Shown in pieces: positions 1-8,338 of a DNA stretch of 64,000 bases. The position numbers and the translations under genes are program-made. The stretch spans positions 5,578,501 to 5,642,500 of the forward strand of contig NZ_CP012830.1 in the NCBI RefSeq assembly GCF_001307155.1, written 5' to 3'. The first letter of the stretch is position 1. The number at the start of each line of letters is the position of its first letter. Source of the stretch: Pseudomonas fluorescens (GTDB lineage Bacteria; Pseudomonadota; Gammaproteobacteria; Pseudomonadales; Pseudomonadaceae). The notes beneath the pieces were generated by a model, which worked only from the letters and a program-made list of their open reading frames with translations, did not search any database and had not been told where the DNA came from.

Positions 1-555
1 ATAACCGGAGACGTAGCGCGCAGGAATGCCCAGGCTGCGAGCGCAGGCCAGGAAGGCATGGGTATGGTCCTGGCAGACCCCGACGCCGGCGGCAAAGGCT
101 TCGGCTGCGGTGGTGTCCACCGCTGTAGCGCCCGGGCTGTAGACCATGTGTTCGGCGAGGCCATGCATCAAGTCAATCAACGCCCTGCGATCACGCCGCG
201 TGCCGCACCGCTGTATGGCAAAGGCATTGAGGGCGTCGTCAGCCTTGGTCAGATGGCTGGTGCGCAAGAACGGCAACGGCGACTGACTGTCGTGTTCCAC
301 CTCCAGCATCTGGTCGATTTCAACCTGACCATAAGCGGTCAGCACGAGGGCGCCGTGAGGCTCATCCATCGTCAATACGTGCAGGATGTTGCCGTAAGGG
401 TCGAGCTGGCTACGTACCAGGCGCGGCAGTTCCAGGTGCCATTCCAGAATGTGCTGGCGCTCGGTGTTCTTGGGCGTCAAACGCAGGAACTGGATGCTGG
501 TGCAGACTTCGTCGGTGTAGCTGTAGGTGGTGTCGTGGCGTATGGACAGTTTCAT
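1..555 (-). CDS. Transglutaminase-like cysteine peptidase family protein (3' end beyond window)
   Basis: The minus-strand frame starts at ATG 555 and runs off the window edge, so the C-terminus is missing. The N-terminal part (about residues 1-80, beginning MKLSIRHDTTYSYTDEV) fits the bacterial transglutaminase-like N-terminal beta domain. Near residue 170 the motif GVCQDHTHAFLACAR carries the expected nucleophilic Cys of a transglutaminase core; the catalytic His and Asp would lie beyond the edge. The start overlaps the stop of the upstream alpha-E gene by 4 bases (ATGA), which implies translational coupling. Proteins of this type accompany alpha-E and ATP-grasp genes in many bacteria and are predicted to act as peptidases or amide-bond enzymes on an unknown peptide. 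Family is clear; substrate is unknown. Confidence 0.85.
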   Translation of the reverse strand, partial: MKLSIRHDTTYSYTDEVCTSIQFLRLTPKNTERQHILEWHLELPRLVRSQLDPYGNILHVLTMDEPHGALVLTAYGQVEIDQMLEVEHDSQSPLPFLRTSHLTKADDALNAFAIQRCGTRRDRRALIDLMHGLAEHMVYSPGATAVDTTAAEAFAAGVGVCQDHTHAFLACARSLGIPARYVSGY

Positions 556-1502
556 ACGACCTCCAGATAGGATTCGTGGACGGTCTGGCCGAGATGGCGA
601 ACCTGGGAGATGAAATCAGTCAGCCAGAGGTGCAGACCGAAACCGAGAATCTCGTCGATCCCGGTGTAGCGCAGCCGCGCATTCAGTTCGGCGGCCAGCC
701 GCTGGGCCGCCCGCCCGTTACTGCCTGGCAGGCTGGCGAGGATCTGGTCCAGTTCCTCGATGCAAGCGTGCAGCGAACGCGGAACGGCGGCGCGCAACAG
801 CAGCATCTCGGAAACCTGCTCGGCGTTCGGCGCATTGCGATAGAGCTCGTTGAACGCCTCGAAAGACGACAAGGCACGCAGCAAGGCGCTCCATTGGTAA
901 TAGCCGCGGGCCGAGTTGTCGCTCACCTCCTCCGACTCCTCGCCGTACATTTCGTAGCGCGCATCCAGCAGGCGCAGGGTGTTGTCGGCGCGTTCGAGGA
1001 AGGTGCCCAGTCGAATGAAGCAGTAGGCATCGTTGCGCATGATGGTGCCGGAGGTTGCCCCGCGGAACAGGTGCGAACGCTCCTTGACCCACTCGCAGAA
1101 ATGGCTGATGCCATAACGTCCCAGGCCATTGCGGGCGATGTTGCGCATCTCCAGCCAGGTGGCGTTGATGTTCTCCCACATGTCGGCGGTGATCCGTCCA
1201 CGTACCGCGTGGGCATTGGCCCGCGCCGCCTGCAGGCAGCAATAGATACTGCCGGGGTTGGTTTCATCCAGCGCGAAAAAATGCAGCATGCGTTCGGTGT
1301 TGAGTTCGCCGTAGCGCTGGTTGTAGTCGTCCAGCGTGCCGGCGGCCAACAGCGACATCGACAGCTCGGCATGGCCATCGGTGCGCCCGGCCTGGGGCAT
1401 CAGCGACAGCGAGTAACTGACTTCGAGCATGCGCGCCAGGTTTTCGGCGCGCTCCAGATAACGGGACATCCAGTAGAGGTCCGAAGCGGTTCTTGAAAGC
1501 AT
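552..1502 (-). CDS. Alpha-E domain-containing protein (DUF403 family)
   Basis: This 316-residue protein begins MLSRTASDLYWMSRYLERAE, the typical start of the alpha-E family, and appears all-helical with no signal peptide or membrane segment. The length matches the family. It is the middle gene of a three-gene unit: the ATP-grasp stop lies 3 bases upstream of its ATG, with a GGAGGAC Shine-Dalgarno inside the end of that gene, and its own stop overlaps the transglutaminase start by 4 bases. The family is known chiefly from this gene context, where it is predicted to assist an ATP-grasp peptide ligase. No catalytic residues can be assigned by eye. Family identification is firm and function is unknown. 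Confidence 0.88.
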   Translation of the reverse strand: MLSRTASDLYWMSRYLERAENLARMLEVSYSLSLMPQAGRTDGHAELSMSLLAAGTLDDYNQRYGELNTERMLHFFALDETNPGSIYCCLQAARANAHAVRGRITADMWENINATWLEMRNIARNGLGRYGISHFCEWVKERSHLFRGATSGTIMRNDAYCFIRLGTFLERADNTLRLLDARYEMYGEESEEVSDNSARGYYQWSALLRALSSFEAFNELYRNAPNAEQVSEMLLLRAAVPRSLHACIEELDQILASLPGSNGRAAQRLAAELNARLRYTGIDEILGFGLHLWLTDFISQVRHLGQTVHESYLEVV

Positions 1503-1505
1503 GTC

Positions 1506-2915
1506 TTAGTCCTCCACTACCCAAGTGTCTTTGGTGCCGCCGCCCTGGGACGAGTTCACCACCAGCGAGCCTTCGCGCAATGCCACGCGGGTCAGGCCGC
1601 CGGGCACCAGGCGGGTTTCACGGCCCGACAGCACAAACGGGCGCAGGTCGATGTGGCGTGGGGCGATGCCGCTTTCGACAAAGGTCGGACACGTGGACAG
1701 GCACAGCGTCGGCTGGGCGATATACGCTTCGGGGCGGGCCTTGAGACGCGCGCGGAAGTCCTCGATTTCCGCCGCTGTGGCCGCCGGGCCGACCAGCATC
1801 CCGTAGCCACCGGAACCCTGGGTCTCCTTGACCACCAGTTCGGGAAGATTGGCCAGCACGTGGGACAGCTCTTCCGGTTTGCGACACTGCCAGGTCGGTA
1901 CGTTCTTGAGGATCGGTTCCTCGGCGAGGTAGAAGCGGATCATGTCACCGACATACGGGTAGATCGACTTGTCATCCGCCACGCCGGTGCCTATGGCATT
2001 GGCGAGGATCACGTTCCCTGCGCGATAAACCGTCACCAGCCCGGGCACGCCCAGCATGGAGTCCGGGTTGAAGGACAGCGGGTCGAGAAACGCATCGTCG
2101 AGGCGCCGATAAATCACATCCACCTGTTTCGGGCCGGCGGTGGTGCGCATGTAGACATGATCGTCGCGAACGAACAGATCGGCGCCTTCAACCAGTTCCA
2201 CACCCATTTCACGGGCCAGGAACGCGTGTTCGAAGTAGGCGCTGTTGAAGCGGCCGGGGGTCAGTACCACGGTCGTCGGGTTGTCCAGGGGGCTGGAGCT
2301 CTTGAGGGTGTCCAGCAGCAGGTTCGGGTAGTGGTCGATGGGCGCCACACGCTGGGCGGCGAAGAGTTCGGGAAACAGGCGCATCATCATCTTGCGGTCT
2401 TCGAGCATGTAGCTGACGCCGCTGGGCGTGCGCAGATTGTCTTCGAGTACGTAGTAACTGCCGTCGCCATCGCGCACCAGATCGACCCCGGAGATGTGCG
2501 CATAGATACCGCGGTGCAGATTCAGGCCCTGCATGGCGACCTGATAACCCTCGTTGGCCAACACCTGTTCGGCCGGAATAATGCCCTCCTTGAGAATCCG
2601 TTGCCCGTGATAGATATCGGCCAGGAACATGTTCAAGGCCTGGACCCGCTGAATGCAGCCACGCTCGACCATCTGCCATTCGCTGGCCTTGATGCTGCGT
2701 GGAATGATGTCGAACGGAATCAACCGCTCGGTGCCCTGCTCGTCCCCATATAACGTGAAGGTGATGCCGGCTCGATGGAACAGCAGGTCGGCTTCGCGAC
2801 GACGCTGATCCAGCAGCTCCAGGGGCGTGTCCGCCAACCAGCGCGCAAACTCCTGGTAATGTGGCCGGCAGCCACCACTCGCATCATACATTTCATTAAA
2901 AAAAGCTCGGGACAT
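1506..2915 (-). CDS. Circularly permuted ATP-grasp type 2 protein
   Basis: A 469-residue cytoplasmic protein with the hallmarks of the circularly permuted ATP-grasp family (former DUF404/DUF407): YVLEDNLRTPSGVSYMLEDR near residues 160-180, VVKETQGSGGYGMLVGP in the C-terminal third (the displaced nucleotide-binding strand-loop) and a final VNSSQGGGTKDTWVVED. ATP-grasp enzymes couple ATP hydrolysis to joining a carboxylate with an amine or thiol, so a peptide or amide ligase role is inferred. The start ATG at 2915 has AGGAG placed 6 bases upstream. It is the first gene of the trio with alpha-E and transglutaminase genes, presumably transcribed from the long intergenic region to its right. No substrate can be inferred. 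Confidence 0.88.
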   Translation of the reverse strand: MSRAFFNEMYDASGGCRPHYQEFARWLADTPLELLDQRRREADLLFHRAGITFTLYGDEQGTERLIPFDIIPRSIKASEWQMVERGCIQRVQALNMFLADIYHGQRILKEGIIPAEQVLANEGYQVAMQGLNLHRGIYAHISGVDLVRDGDGSYYVLEDNLRTPSGVSYMLEDRKMMMRLFPELFAAQRVAPIDHYPNLLLDTLKSSSPLDNPTTVVLTPGRFNSAYFEHAFLAREMGVELVEGADLFVRDDHVYMRTTAGPKQVDVIYRRLDDAFLDPLSFNPDSMLGVPGLVTVYRAGNVILANAIGTGVADDKSIYPYVGDMIRFYLAEEPILKNVPTWQCRKPEELSHVLANLPELVVKETQGSGGYGMLVGPAATAAEIEDFRARLKARPEAYIAQPTLCLSTCPTFVESGIAPRHIDLRPFVLSGRETRLVPGGLTRVALREGSLVVNSSQGGGTKDTWVVED

Positions 2916-3704
2916 ACCCCACTCCTTGCCGCGATACAGCCGGCATTTTTTTATAACTTTGTCATTCCAATAGATGAAGCCTTACGTTGTTTTAGTGAGT
3001 ACTGTTTCTGTAAAGCACCTCAGTGTGCACCGTGAACTTCCTGTCCCTTTATGAAGCTGGAAGCTCACGATTCCGACAGCGTCTTGACGCATTCTGGCGT
3101 CAGAGATCTGGCCGTTTCCGGATTAGCTTACTGGCGCTCCTACTTGTAACGCCCCCAGTTTCTTTTTTTCGCAAAAACCACACTTCCGGTGGTTTGAAAG
3201 TGCTTTTGCAAGGGCTGTGCCCACGCAACGCCAGGGCCGCTAAAAATCGGAAAAAGCCCCAGCAATGATATTGAGGCGACATTTCCGTTCATTTTTACGG
3301 TGTTTTTCTCGTAACACGCTGAAACGTTTATTGCACTTATCGTTTGCACAACTCTGGCGCGAACAAAATCGGTGCATTGGGTAAATAAGTTGACTTTATT
3401 GCCCTGTAAACGGGAAATTTTTACCCACTCTTTTTTATGAGCTTTGTAATACCAAACCTTCAGACCCGTACATCAAATTTCATCCTTGCACCATTAATGC
3501 GCACACAAACGCACACTATGGCTGCGCATGGAACCGAAGTGCCTGCTGATGACGCATAAAAGCACTCATCACATTATTCGGTTGAATGAGCGCTTCAAGT
3601 CGCAGGTTACGACGGTCAACACCGACCTGACAGGAACGCAACCGCACATCGGACAACGCAACAGCGCATGGGCATAATCAGCGGACTGAAAAAGAGTGAT
3701 GGCC
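2916..3704. other. Long intergenic region between the ATP-grasp operon and mdcR
   Basis: About 790 bases without a convincing gene. Composition is clearly more AT-rich than the flanks, with several T- and A-runs (about 2945-2955, 3160-3178, 3415-3440). A small hairpin (AAACCAC at 3175-3181 pairing with GTGGTTT at 3189-3195) is visible. It must hold the promoters of the divergent ATP-grasp operon and mdcR. Short open frames here (for example 3023-3268) lack ribosome sites and protein-like composition. A small RNA cannot be excluded. Confidence 0.5.
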
Positions 3705-4619
3705 ATGCTGATCGACGAAGAACTGACCCTGAAAAAACTGGAAGTGTTCCTGGCGTTCATGCGCACCGGCAATCTGGCCCGTGCGGCGGCCGAACTGCAG
3801 ACCAGCAACGTCAGCGTGCACCGGGCCATTCACTCGCTGGAAAGCGCACTGCGCTGCCCGCTGTTCAAGCATGAAGGGCGTAACCTGACGCCGCTGGAAA
3901 GCGCCTATGTACTCGAAGAGCGGGCGCAGAAGCTGATTCAGGATGTGCTCGAAAGCGTACGCCTGACCCGCGAAGCCGCGGGGTTCTCGGCCGAACGTTT
4001 CAAACTCGGCTCGCTGTATTCACTGACGGTCAAGACTGTGCCGCAGCTGATCATGGGCCTGAAGATCCGCCGCAGCGAACTCAACATCGACCTGATCCTC
4101 GGTTCGAACATCGACCTGCTGTACAAGCTCAAGAACATGGAAGTCGACGCGATCCTGGTGTCCCTGGACGACACCGTCAACGACCCGGACTGCGAGCAGA
4201 TCCCGCTGTTTTCCGACGACATCTTCCTTGCCACACCGGCCGACTCACCGTTTGCCCAACGCGCCGAAGTCGACCTCGCCGAAGTGCGCAACGAGACCTT
4301 CATTACCCTGACCCAGGGCTTCGCCACGCACCAGGACGGGATTCGGGTTTTCCAACAGGCGGGGTTCGAGCCCAAGGTGGCGATGCAGGTCAACGACATC
4401 TTCACCCTGCTGAGCATGGTCAGCTCCGGGGTCGGTTATGCGCTGCTGCCAGGGCGGATTGCTGCGGTGTACGAGAACCGGGTGAAGCTGATCCCGTTGC
4501 AGGAACGCTATCGGTTGCAGCAGCACATTGGGGTGGTGTTTCTGAAAGCCAAGGAACGCGACCCGAACCTGCTGGCGTTGTTGGCGGAGTGTCGGATGTA
4601 TGCCAATCGGCAGGCCTGA
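3705..4619 (+). CDS. mdcR: LysR-type regulator of malonate utilization, MdcR
   Basis: This LysR-type transcriptional regulator of about 304 residues has an N-terminal winged helix-turn-helix (LTLKKLEVFLAFMRTGNLARAAAEL, with recognition helix NVSVHRAIHSLESAL, about residues 8-60) followed by a substrate-binding domain. The sequence pattern and position beside the mdc genes identify MdcR, the malonate-responsive activator. Three possible starts exist: GTG 3696, ATG 3699 and ATG 3705. The last is chosen because AAGAG at 3692-3696 then has normal spacing. The gene converges on mdcM across a REP pair instead of diverging from the operon. A candidate binding site lies far away, upstream of mdcA. 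Confidence 0.88.
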   Translation: MLIDEELTLKKLEVFLAFMRTGNLARAAAELQTSNVSVHRAIHSLESALRCPLFKHEGRNLTPLESAYVLEERAQKLIQDVLESVRLTREAAGFSAERFKLGSLYSLTVKTVPQLIMGLKIRRSELNIDLILGSNIDLLYKLKNMEVDAILVSLDDTVNDPDCEQIPLFSDDIFLATPADSPFAQRAEVDLAEVRNETFITLTQGFATHQDGIRVFQQAGFEPKVAMQVNDIFTLLSMVSSGVGYALLPGRIAAVYENRVKLIPLQERYRLQQHIGVVFLKAKERDPNLLALLAECRMYANRQA

Positions 4620-4633
4620 AACCGAGGCGAGCC

Positions 4634-4726
4634 CATCGCGGGCAAGCCTTGCTCCTACGGGTCATATGTCGCGCCAAAATCCTGCGGCTTACGCAAAACC
4701 AGTAGGAGCAAGGCTTGCCCGCGATG
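4634..4726. repeat. REP doublet (REPIN-like inverted pair)
   Basis: Bases 4634-4658 and 4702-4726 are perfect 25-base inverted copies whose core reads GTAGGAGCAAGGCTTGCCCG. This matches the Pseudomonas REP family (GTAGGAGCNAGCTTGCTCGCGAT-like). The 43-base spacer is unremarkable. The element sits exactly between the convergent stops of mdcR and mdcM, where it can fold into a long hairpin and probably acts as a bidirectional end of transcription. It is the only such pair seen in the window. Confidence 0.9.
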
Positions 4727-4756
4727 ACGGCATCACAGGCGAGTCAAATCCTCAAC

Positions 4757-5521
4757 CTAGCCGACAATCCCGCGAACGATGAAGTACAGCAACGACGGCC
4801 CCAGCAGGCAGCCCAGCCCGGTATGAAAGGTCGCCGTCAGCGCCCCATAAGGCACCAACCGCCGATCCGTCGCCGCCAGGCCCGCCGTCACACCGCTGAC
4901 GGTGCCGGCCAACCCACCGAAGACCATCGCCGAGCGCGGGTTATCAAGCCCCATCCATCGCGCCGCCATCGGTGTGCCGACCATCACCAGAATCGCCTTG
5001 ATCAAGCCGGTGGCAATCGATAGCGCGACCACGTCGGAACTGGCGCCAATCGCCGCGCCCGTCACCGGGCCAACGATGTAGGTCACCGCACCGGCGCCAA
5101 TGGTGGTCATGCTCACCGCATCGCGATAGCCGAACATCCAGGCGATGCTCGCCCCGACAATAAACGGCAGCACGGTACCCAGCAGCAGCGCGAGCGCGCC
5201 GATCAGCCCGGCCTTGCGTGCTTCGGTGGCCTGCACCTCGAACGCCGTGGCGACGATCGCAAAGTCCCGCAGCATGGCGCCGCCCATCAGGCCGATGCCG
5301 GAAAACACCGCGACGTCCGCCAGGCCTTTCTGCCCACCGGTGAGCGTGCCGCCGACCCAGGCCAGCACCAAGCCGATGACGATGGCAATCGCCGAGCCAT
5401 GAATCCGTCCGAACGTCAGGCGTTTGGAGAGCACGACGGAGATCCACATGATCACCCCGACGAATGCGAACGCGGTGACCAGATCGTTATGTTTCAGACC
5501 CGCTTCCATGAGGTTCCACAT
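4757..5521 (-). CDS. mdcM: Malonate carrier subunit MdcM (MadM family)
   Basis: A hydrophobic protein of 254 residues with about eight membrane segments (for example LVTAFAFVGVIMWISVVL and the glycine-rich AIAIVIGLVLAWVGGTL), the size of the MadM subunit of the sodium-dependent malonate symporter. MadL and MadM together import malonate. The ATG at 5521 is chosen over the longer frame because it sits one base beyond the mdcL stop with AGGAGG at good spacing, and the alternative upstream start has no support. It is the last gene of the mdc operon and ends just before the REP doublet. Identification rests on family features plus its partner mdcL. Confidence 0.88.
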   Translation of the reverse strand: MWNLMEAGLKHNDLVTAFAFVGVIMWISVVLSKRLTFGRIHGSAIAIVIGLVLAWVGGTLTGGQKGLADVAVFSGIGLMGGAMLRDFAIVATAFEVQATEARKAGLIGALALLLGTVLPFIVGASIAWMFGYRDAVSMTTIGAGAVTYIVGPVTGAAIGASSDVVALSIATGLIKAILVMVGTPMAARWMGLDNPRSAMVFGGLAGTVSGVTAGLAATDRRLVPYGALTATFHTGLGCLLGPSLLYFIVRGIVG

Positions 5522-5522
5522 A

Positions 5523-5939
5523 TCAGCGACCTCCTGCTGGAGCGGTGATCGAGACACTGTCGACCGGCTCGTCCGGCAACGGTTCGCCTTTGTGGGTCCG
5601 GCTGATCAAGGCGATAGTGCAACCACAGATCACCACTGAACCGATGGCCGCCAACACCGCCACCGGGCCGCCGTGCAAGGCGGCGACAACGTTCTGTTGT
5701 GCAGCCATGGCCACCACCACCGGAATGTACATGGCGCCCCAGAAGCCGACACCCAACTCGCAATCCTTGGTCATGCCGCCGCGCTTGTGCATCCACAGCT
5801 TCGCGAAAATCAGCAGGATCATCGCAATACCAACCCCGCCGACATTGGACTTGACGCCCAGCAACACGCCGAGCATGTCACCCATGATCACCCCTGCCAG
5901 CGTACAGATCGCCAGCAGCGCCACACCGTAAATAATCAT
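5523..5939 (-). CDS. mdcL: Malonate carrier subunit MdcL (MadL family)
   Basis: The protein has 138 residues and begins MIIYGVALLAICTLAG, typical of the small MadL subunit of the malonate transporter. Four hydrophobic segments are visible. ATG 5939 is preferred over an in-frame TTG at 5954 because TTGAGGA supplies the Shine-Dalgarno for the internal ATG. It partners the adjacent MdcM, and the two frames nearly touch. An AACAACAA sequence runs directly into the start codon, a site where the Hfq/Crc complex could block translation. The 64-base gap from mdcH is the largest inside the operon. Confidence 0.88.
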   Translation of the reverse strand: MIIYGVALLAICTLAGVIMGDMLGVLLGVKSNVGGVGIAMILLIFAKLWMHKRGGMTKDCELGVGFWGAMYIPVVVAMAAQQNVVAALHGGPVAVLAAIGSVVICGCTIALISRTHKGEPLPDEPVDSVSITAPAGGR

Positions 5940-5946
5940 TGTTGTT
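5939..5946 (-). promoter_or_regulatory. Candidate Hfq/Crc catabolite-activity motif at the mdcL start
   Basis: On the minus strand the bases read AACAACAA, a perfect match to the AANAANAA motif bound by Hfq with Crc in Pseudomonas. The last A is the first base of the mdcL ATG and the Shine-Dalgarno lies just upstream, so binding would cover the initiation region. This is inferred from the pattern alone. Confidence 0.55.
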
Positions 5947-6003
5947 ATCCTCAAAGTGCATCGTCGAAGTTATTGTTTTTGTCCTTCGCAGCGTGAGCGG
6001 TGT

Positions 6004-6924
6004 CTAGGGTTGGCGACGTCCCTCCTCACGCAGCAGTGCTTGCAACGTGTCCAGGCGAGCACCATCGAAGGCGATGACCGTGCCTTGTTCAAACACCCGT
6101 CGGGCCAATCCTGTCAGCACTGCACCGGGCGGCAGTTCGATGTGCAACCGCACGCCACGCTCGTAGGCGCTTTGTACGGTGCCGCGCCAGTCCACCACCC
6201 GGCACATGTTGAACGCCAGATCCTCGCGCAACGCCTCGACCGAACGGATCGGCCGGGCGCGGCTGCCACTCAGGTAGCCGATTGTCGGTAGCTTCAATGG
6301 CACTTTGGCAAACGCCTCGGCCAGTACCTGCGCGGGCTCATCGAGCAGCGGGCAATGCGACGGCACGCTGACCGACAGCCGTTTAGCCAACCCTGCGCCA
6401 CAGCCTTTGGCCAATTCAGCGACAGCGTTCATCGCCGCATCACTGCCGGCAATCACCAGCTGGTTATCGGCATTGATGTTGGCCAGGTAAACCGGCGTCT
6501 CGCTGCTGTGAACCTGCGCCAGCAAGCCTTCCACGGTCGCAAGGTCCAGACCGATGATCGCGGTCATGCCGTAGCCCTGCGGCCAGGCCTGTTGCATCAA
6601 CTCACCCCGCAGGCTGACCAGATGCAGCGCATCGCTGAAACGCAATGCCCCCGCCACCACCGCCGCCGGGTACGCGCCGATGGACAGCCCGGCCACGTAA
6701 TCCGCTGTACATCCCTGCTGCAACAAGCTGCGCGCCGCCGCGGTTCCCGCGATCAGCAGACACAACTGAACCGCACGGGTCGACTTCAGCGCCTGGGTGG
6801 AATCGAGTAGCAAAACATCTTCGCCCAGCACCTCGCTCGCCTCGATCACGGTCGCCTTGGGCAAACGATGGAGCATGCCCGGCTGCTGCGCGCCCTGGCC
6901 GGGAAACACCAACAGGCTGCTCAC
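6004..6924 (-). CDS. mdcH: Malonyl-CoA:ACP transacylase of malonate decarboxylase, MdcH
   Basis: A FabD-like malonyl/acyl transferase of 306 residues. Visible motifs are LVFPGQGAQQPGML at the N-terminus and GLSIGAYPAAVVAG around residue 95, containing the GXSXG nucleophile serine. In malonate decarboxylase systems MdcH loads malonyl onto the prosthetic group of the acyl carrier subunit to start the catalytic cycle. The start is GTG at 6924, which overlaps the mdcG stop by 4 bases (GTGA). The open frame extends upstream, but those residues have no family resemblance and lie inside mdcG. Length matches the family. Confidence 0.9.
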   Translation of the reverse strand: MSSLLVFPGQGAQQPGMLHRLPKATVIEASEVLGEDVLLLDSTQALKSTRAVQLCLLIAGTAAARSLLQQGCTADYVAGLSIGAYPAAVVAGALRFSDALHLVSLRGELMQQAWPQGYGMTAIIGLDLATVEGLLAQVHSSETPVYLANINADNQLVIAGSDAAMNAVAELAKGCGAGLAKRLSVSVPSHCPLLDEPAQVLAEAFAKVPLKLPTIGYLSGSRARPIRSVEALREDLAFNMCRVVDWRGTVQSAYERGVRLHIELPPGAVLTGLARRVFEQGTVIAFDGARLDTLQALLREEGRRQP

Positions 6925-7541
6925 GCCGTTTGCTCCTGTGGATACCAAGGGTCGGTCACCAACCGTGCTTCGTGGGCATTTTTGAGCAGCACCCGCTGTG
7001 CCGGACCGGCCCATTCGCGCAAGGCAACCGCGCCCAGTGGCGTTTGCAATTGCATATCCACCGGGCACGCAGCGGCGTCCAGCCACGTCAGCAGTTCCCG
7101 AGCCTTAACCCGATCCAACGGTTGCGGCGTACGCAGGATCAAGTCGAGATCGCTGCGCTCATGCAAGGCCGTCACACCACAGGCCAATTCAAACCCGGCG
7201 CTGCCGCTGACGCCCCAGACCCAACCGCAGGCATCGAGCATCGGTCGCAATTGCACCAGGGCCTGCAAGGCCGGCAGATCGCGATCACCCTCGACATGGC
7301 AAAGATCTTCCGGTCGAATCCGCTGCCGGATCGCCTCGACCGCCATCCACGTGGCATAACGTTGCTCGCGCAACGCTCCTCGTACACCCACCGCAATCTG
7401 ATCGGCGGCACTCATGGCGCGTCGAACCACGACGGGGTGACCCTTGCGTGTCACCTCGACGGCCCAGCGTGGCGCGTCCGCTGGCAACTGCTCCGCGGTC
7501 AGGCCCCAGAGCAGGTCATGGGCCAGAAACGCGTTCACCAT
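6921..7541 (-). CDS. mdcG: Phosphoribosyl-dephospho-CoA transferase MdcG
   Basis: A 206-residue nucleotidyltransferase that attaches the 2'-(5''-phosphoribosyl)-3'-dephospho-CoA prosthetic group to the serine of the acyl carrier subunit MdcC. The nucleotidyltransferase signature is visible as GVSGSAGFELACG followed by HERSDLDLIL, whose DLD would bind metal. It acts downstream of MdcB, which makes the prosthetic group precursor. The ATG at 7541 overlaps the end of mdcE by 7 bases; a GTG at 7538 is an equally coupled alternative. Length and position in the operon fit the family. Confidence 0.9.
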   Translation of the reverse strand: MVNAFLAHDLLWGLTAEQLPADAPRWAVEVTRKGHPVVVRRAMSAADQIAVGVRGALREQRYATWMAVEAIRQRIRPEDLCHVEGDRDLPALQALVQLRPMLDACGWVWGVSGSAGFELACGVTALHERSDLDLILRTPQPLDRVKARELLTWLDAAACPVDMQLQTPLGAVALREWAGPAQRVLLKNAHEARLVTDPWYPQEQTA

Positions 7542-8338
7542 TGCTCACGCAACAGTTGGCGAACCTTGCTTGACGCCGCACGATTGGCCGCCCCCAGACG
7601 CGAGCTCAAATCAGCCCCGGTGCTTTCAACGTCGCCAATGGCCTGGCGTAAACAGTCGCTGACCCGAGCCAGATCGCTCGCGGTCGGCTGCTCGATCTGC
7701 TCCACCGTCAGGGTTTCCCAAAGCAGGCCAAGGCTGGCATAGCTGTCGATGTCATAGGCCATCGGCGGTACGCTGGCAGCCAGCACTTCGAGTTCTTCAA
7801 CACTGCGCAGGGTGACCCGCGCAGCCGAGACCTTGCCCATGGCGTGAACCATTACCCCTGGGTCACGCAAGGCAATCAGCCGGTTGGCCTGATAACCGTG
7901 GGCCAGAAACGCCCCGGACATCGCCTTGCCCACCAGCAAACCAATCACCGCATGCCCGGCCAGTCGTGCACGGGCATAACTGTCCGCAGCAGCGGCCAGC
8001 GCCTGGTGGATGCCCAAGGCTTCTTCGCGACGACCGTAGGCCTGGCTCGGCACATCGACGATGGCGATCAATGCGCGTTTTTGCGGTTTGGCGCGATCGG
8101 CTTCAATGACTTCATCCACCGCTTTGGCCAGACCCCAGCCCTCCAACAAACCGACCTCGCCGTGACGGGCGCGGACAAAGCGGTTCTGCGGATCGGCCAC
8201 CACCGCGATAAACCGCACGGGCTGCTCGCGCAGCACGCCATCGGCGACTTTCAACGAAGCGGGCAATCCGTCGACGACGGTGGCGCCGGCACTCAAGGCG
8301 TCAAACCAGTGCAAACCTCTCAGGGAATAACTGCTCAT
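7535..8338 (-). CDS. mdcE: Malonate decarboxylase gamma subunit MdcE
   Basis: A 267-residue protein of the carboxyltransferase (crotonase-like) fold, the gamma subunit of biotin-independent malonate decarboxylase. With MdcD it decarboxylates malonyl-ACP to acetyl-ACP. Recognisable stretches are AIVDVPSQAYGRREEALGIHQ and a glycine-rich GLLVGKAMSGAFLAHGYQANR, which shape the oxyanion region in this family. The start ATG 8338 overlaps the mdcD stop by 4 bases, and the 3' end overlaps mdcG. The beta and gamma subunits are separate genes here, not fused. Confidence 0.92.
   Translation of the reverse strand: MSSYSLRGLHWFDALSAGATVVDGLPASLKVADGVLREQPVRFIAVVADPQNRFVRARHGEVGLLEGWGLAKAVDEVIEADRAKPQKRALIAIVDVPSQAYGRREEALGIHQALAAAADSYARARLAGHAVIGLLVGKAMSGAFLAHGYQANRLIALRDPGVMVHAMGKVSAARVTLRSVEELEVLAASVPPMAYDIDSYASLGLLWETLTVEQIEQPTASDLARVSDCLRQAIGDVESTGADLSSRLGAANRAASSKVRQLLREQW

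Noticed and set aside
3023..3268. An 81-codon open frame between the ATP-grasp gene and mdcR
   Set aside because: No Shine-Dalgarno, low-complexity translation and no family resemblance, and it sits in an AT-rich promoter area.
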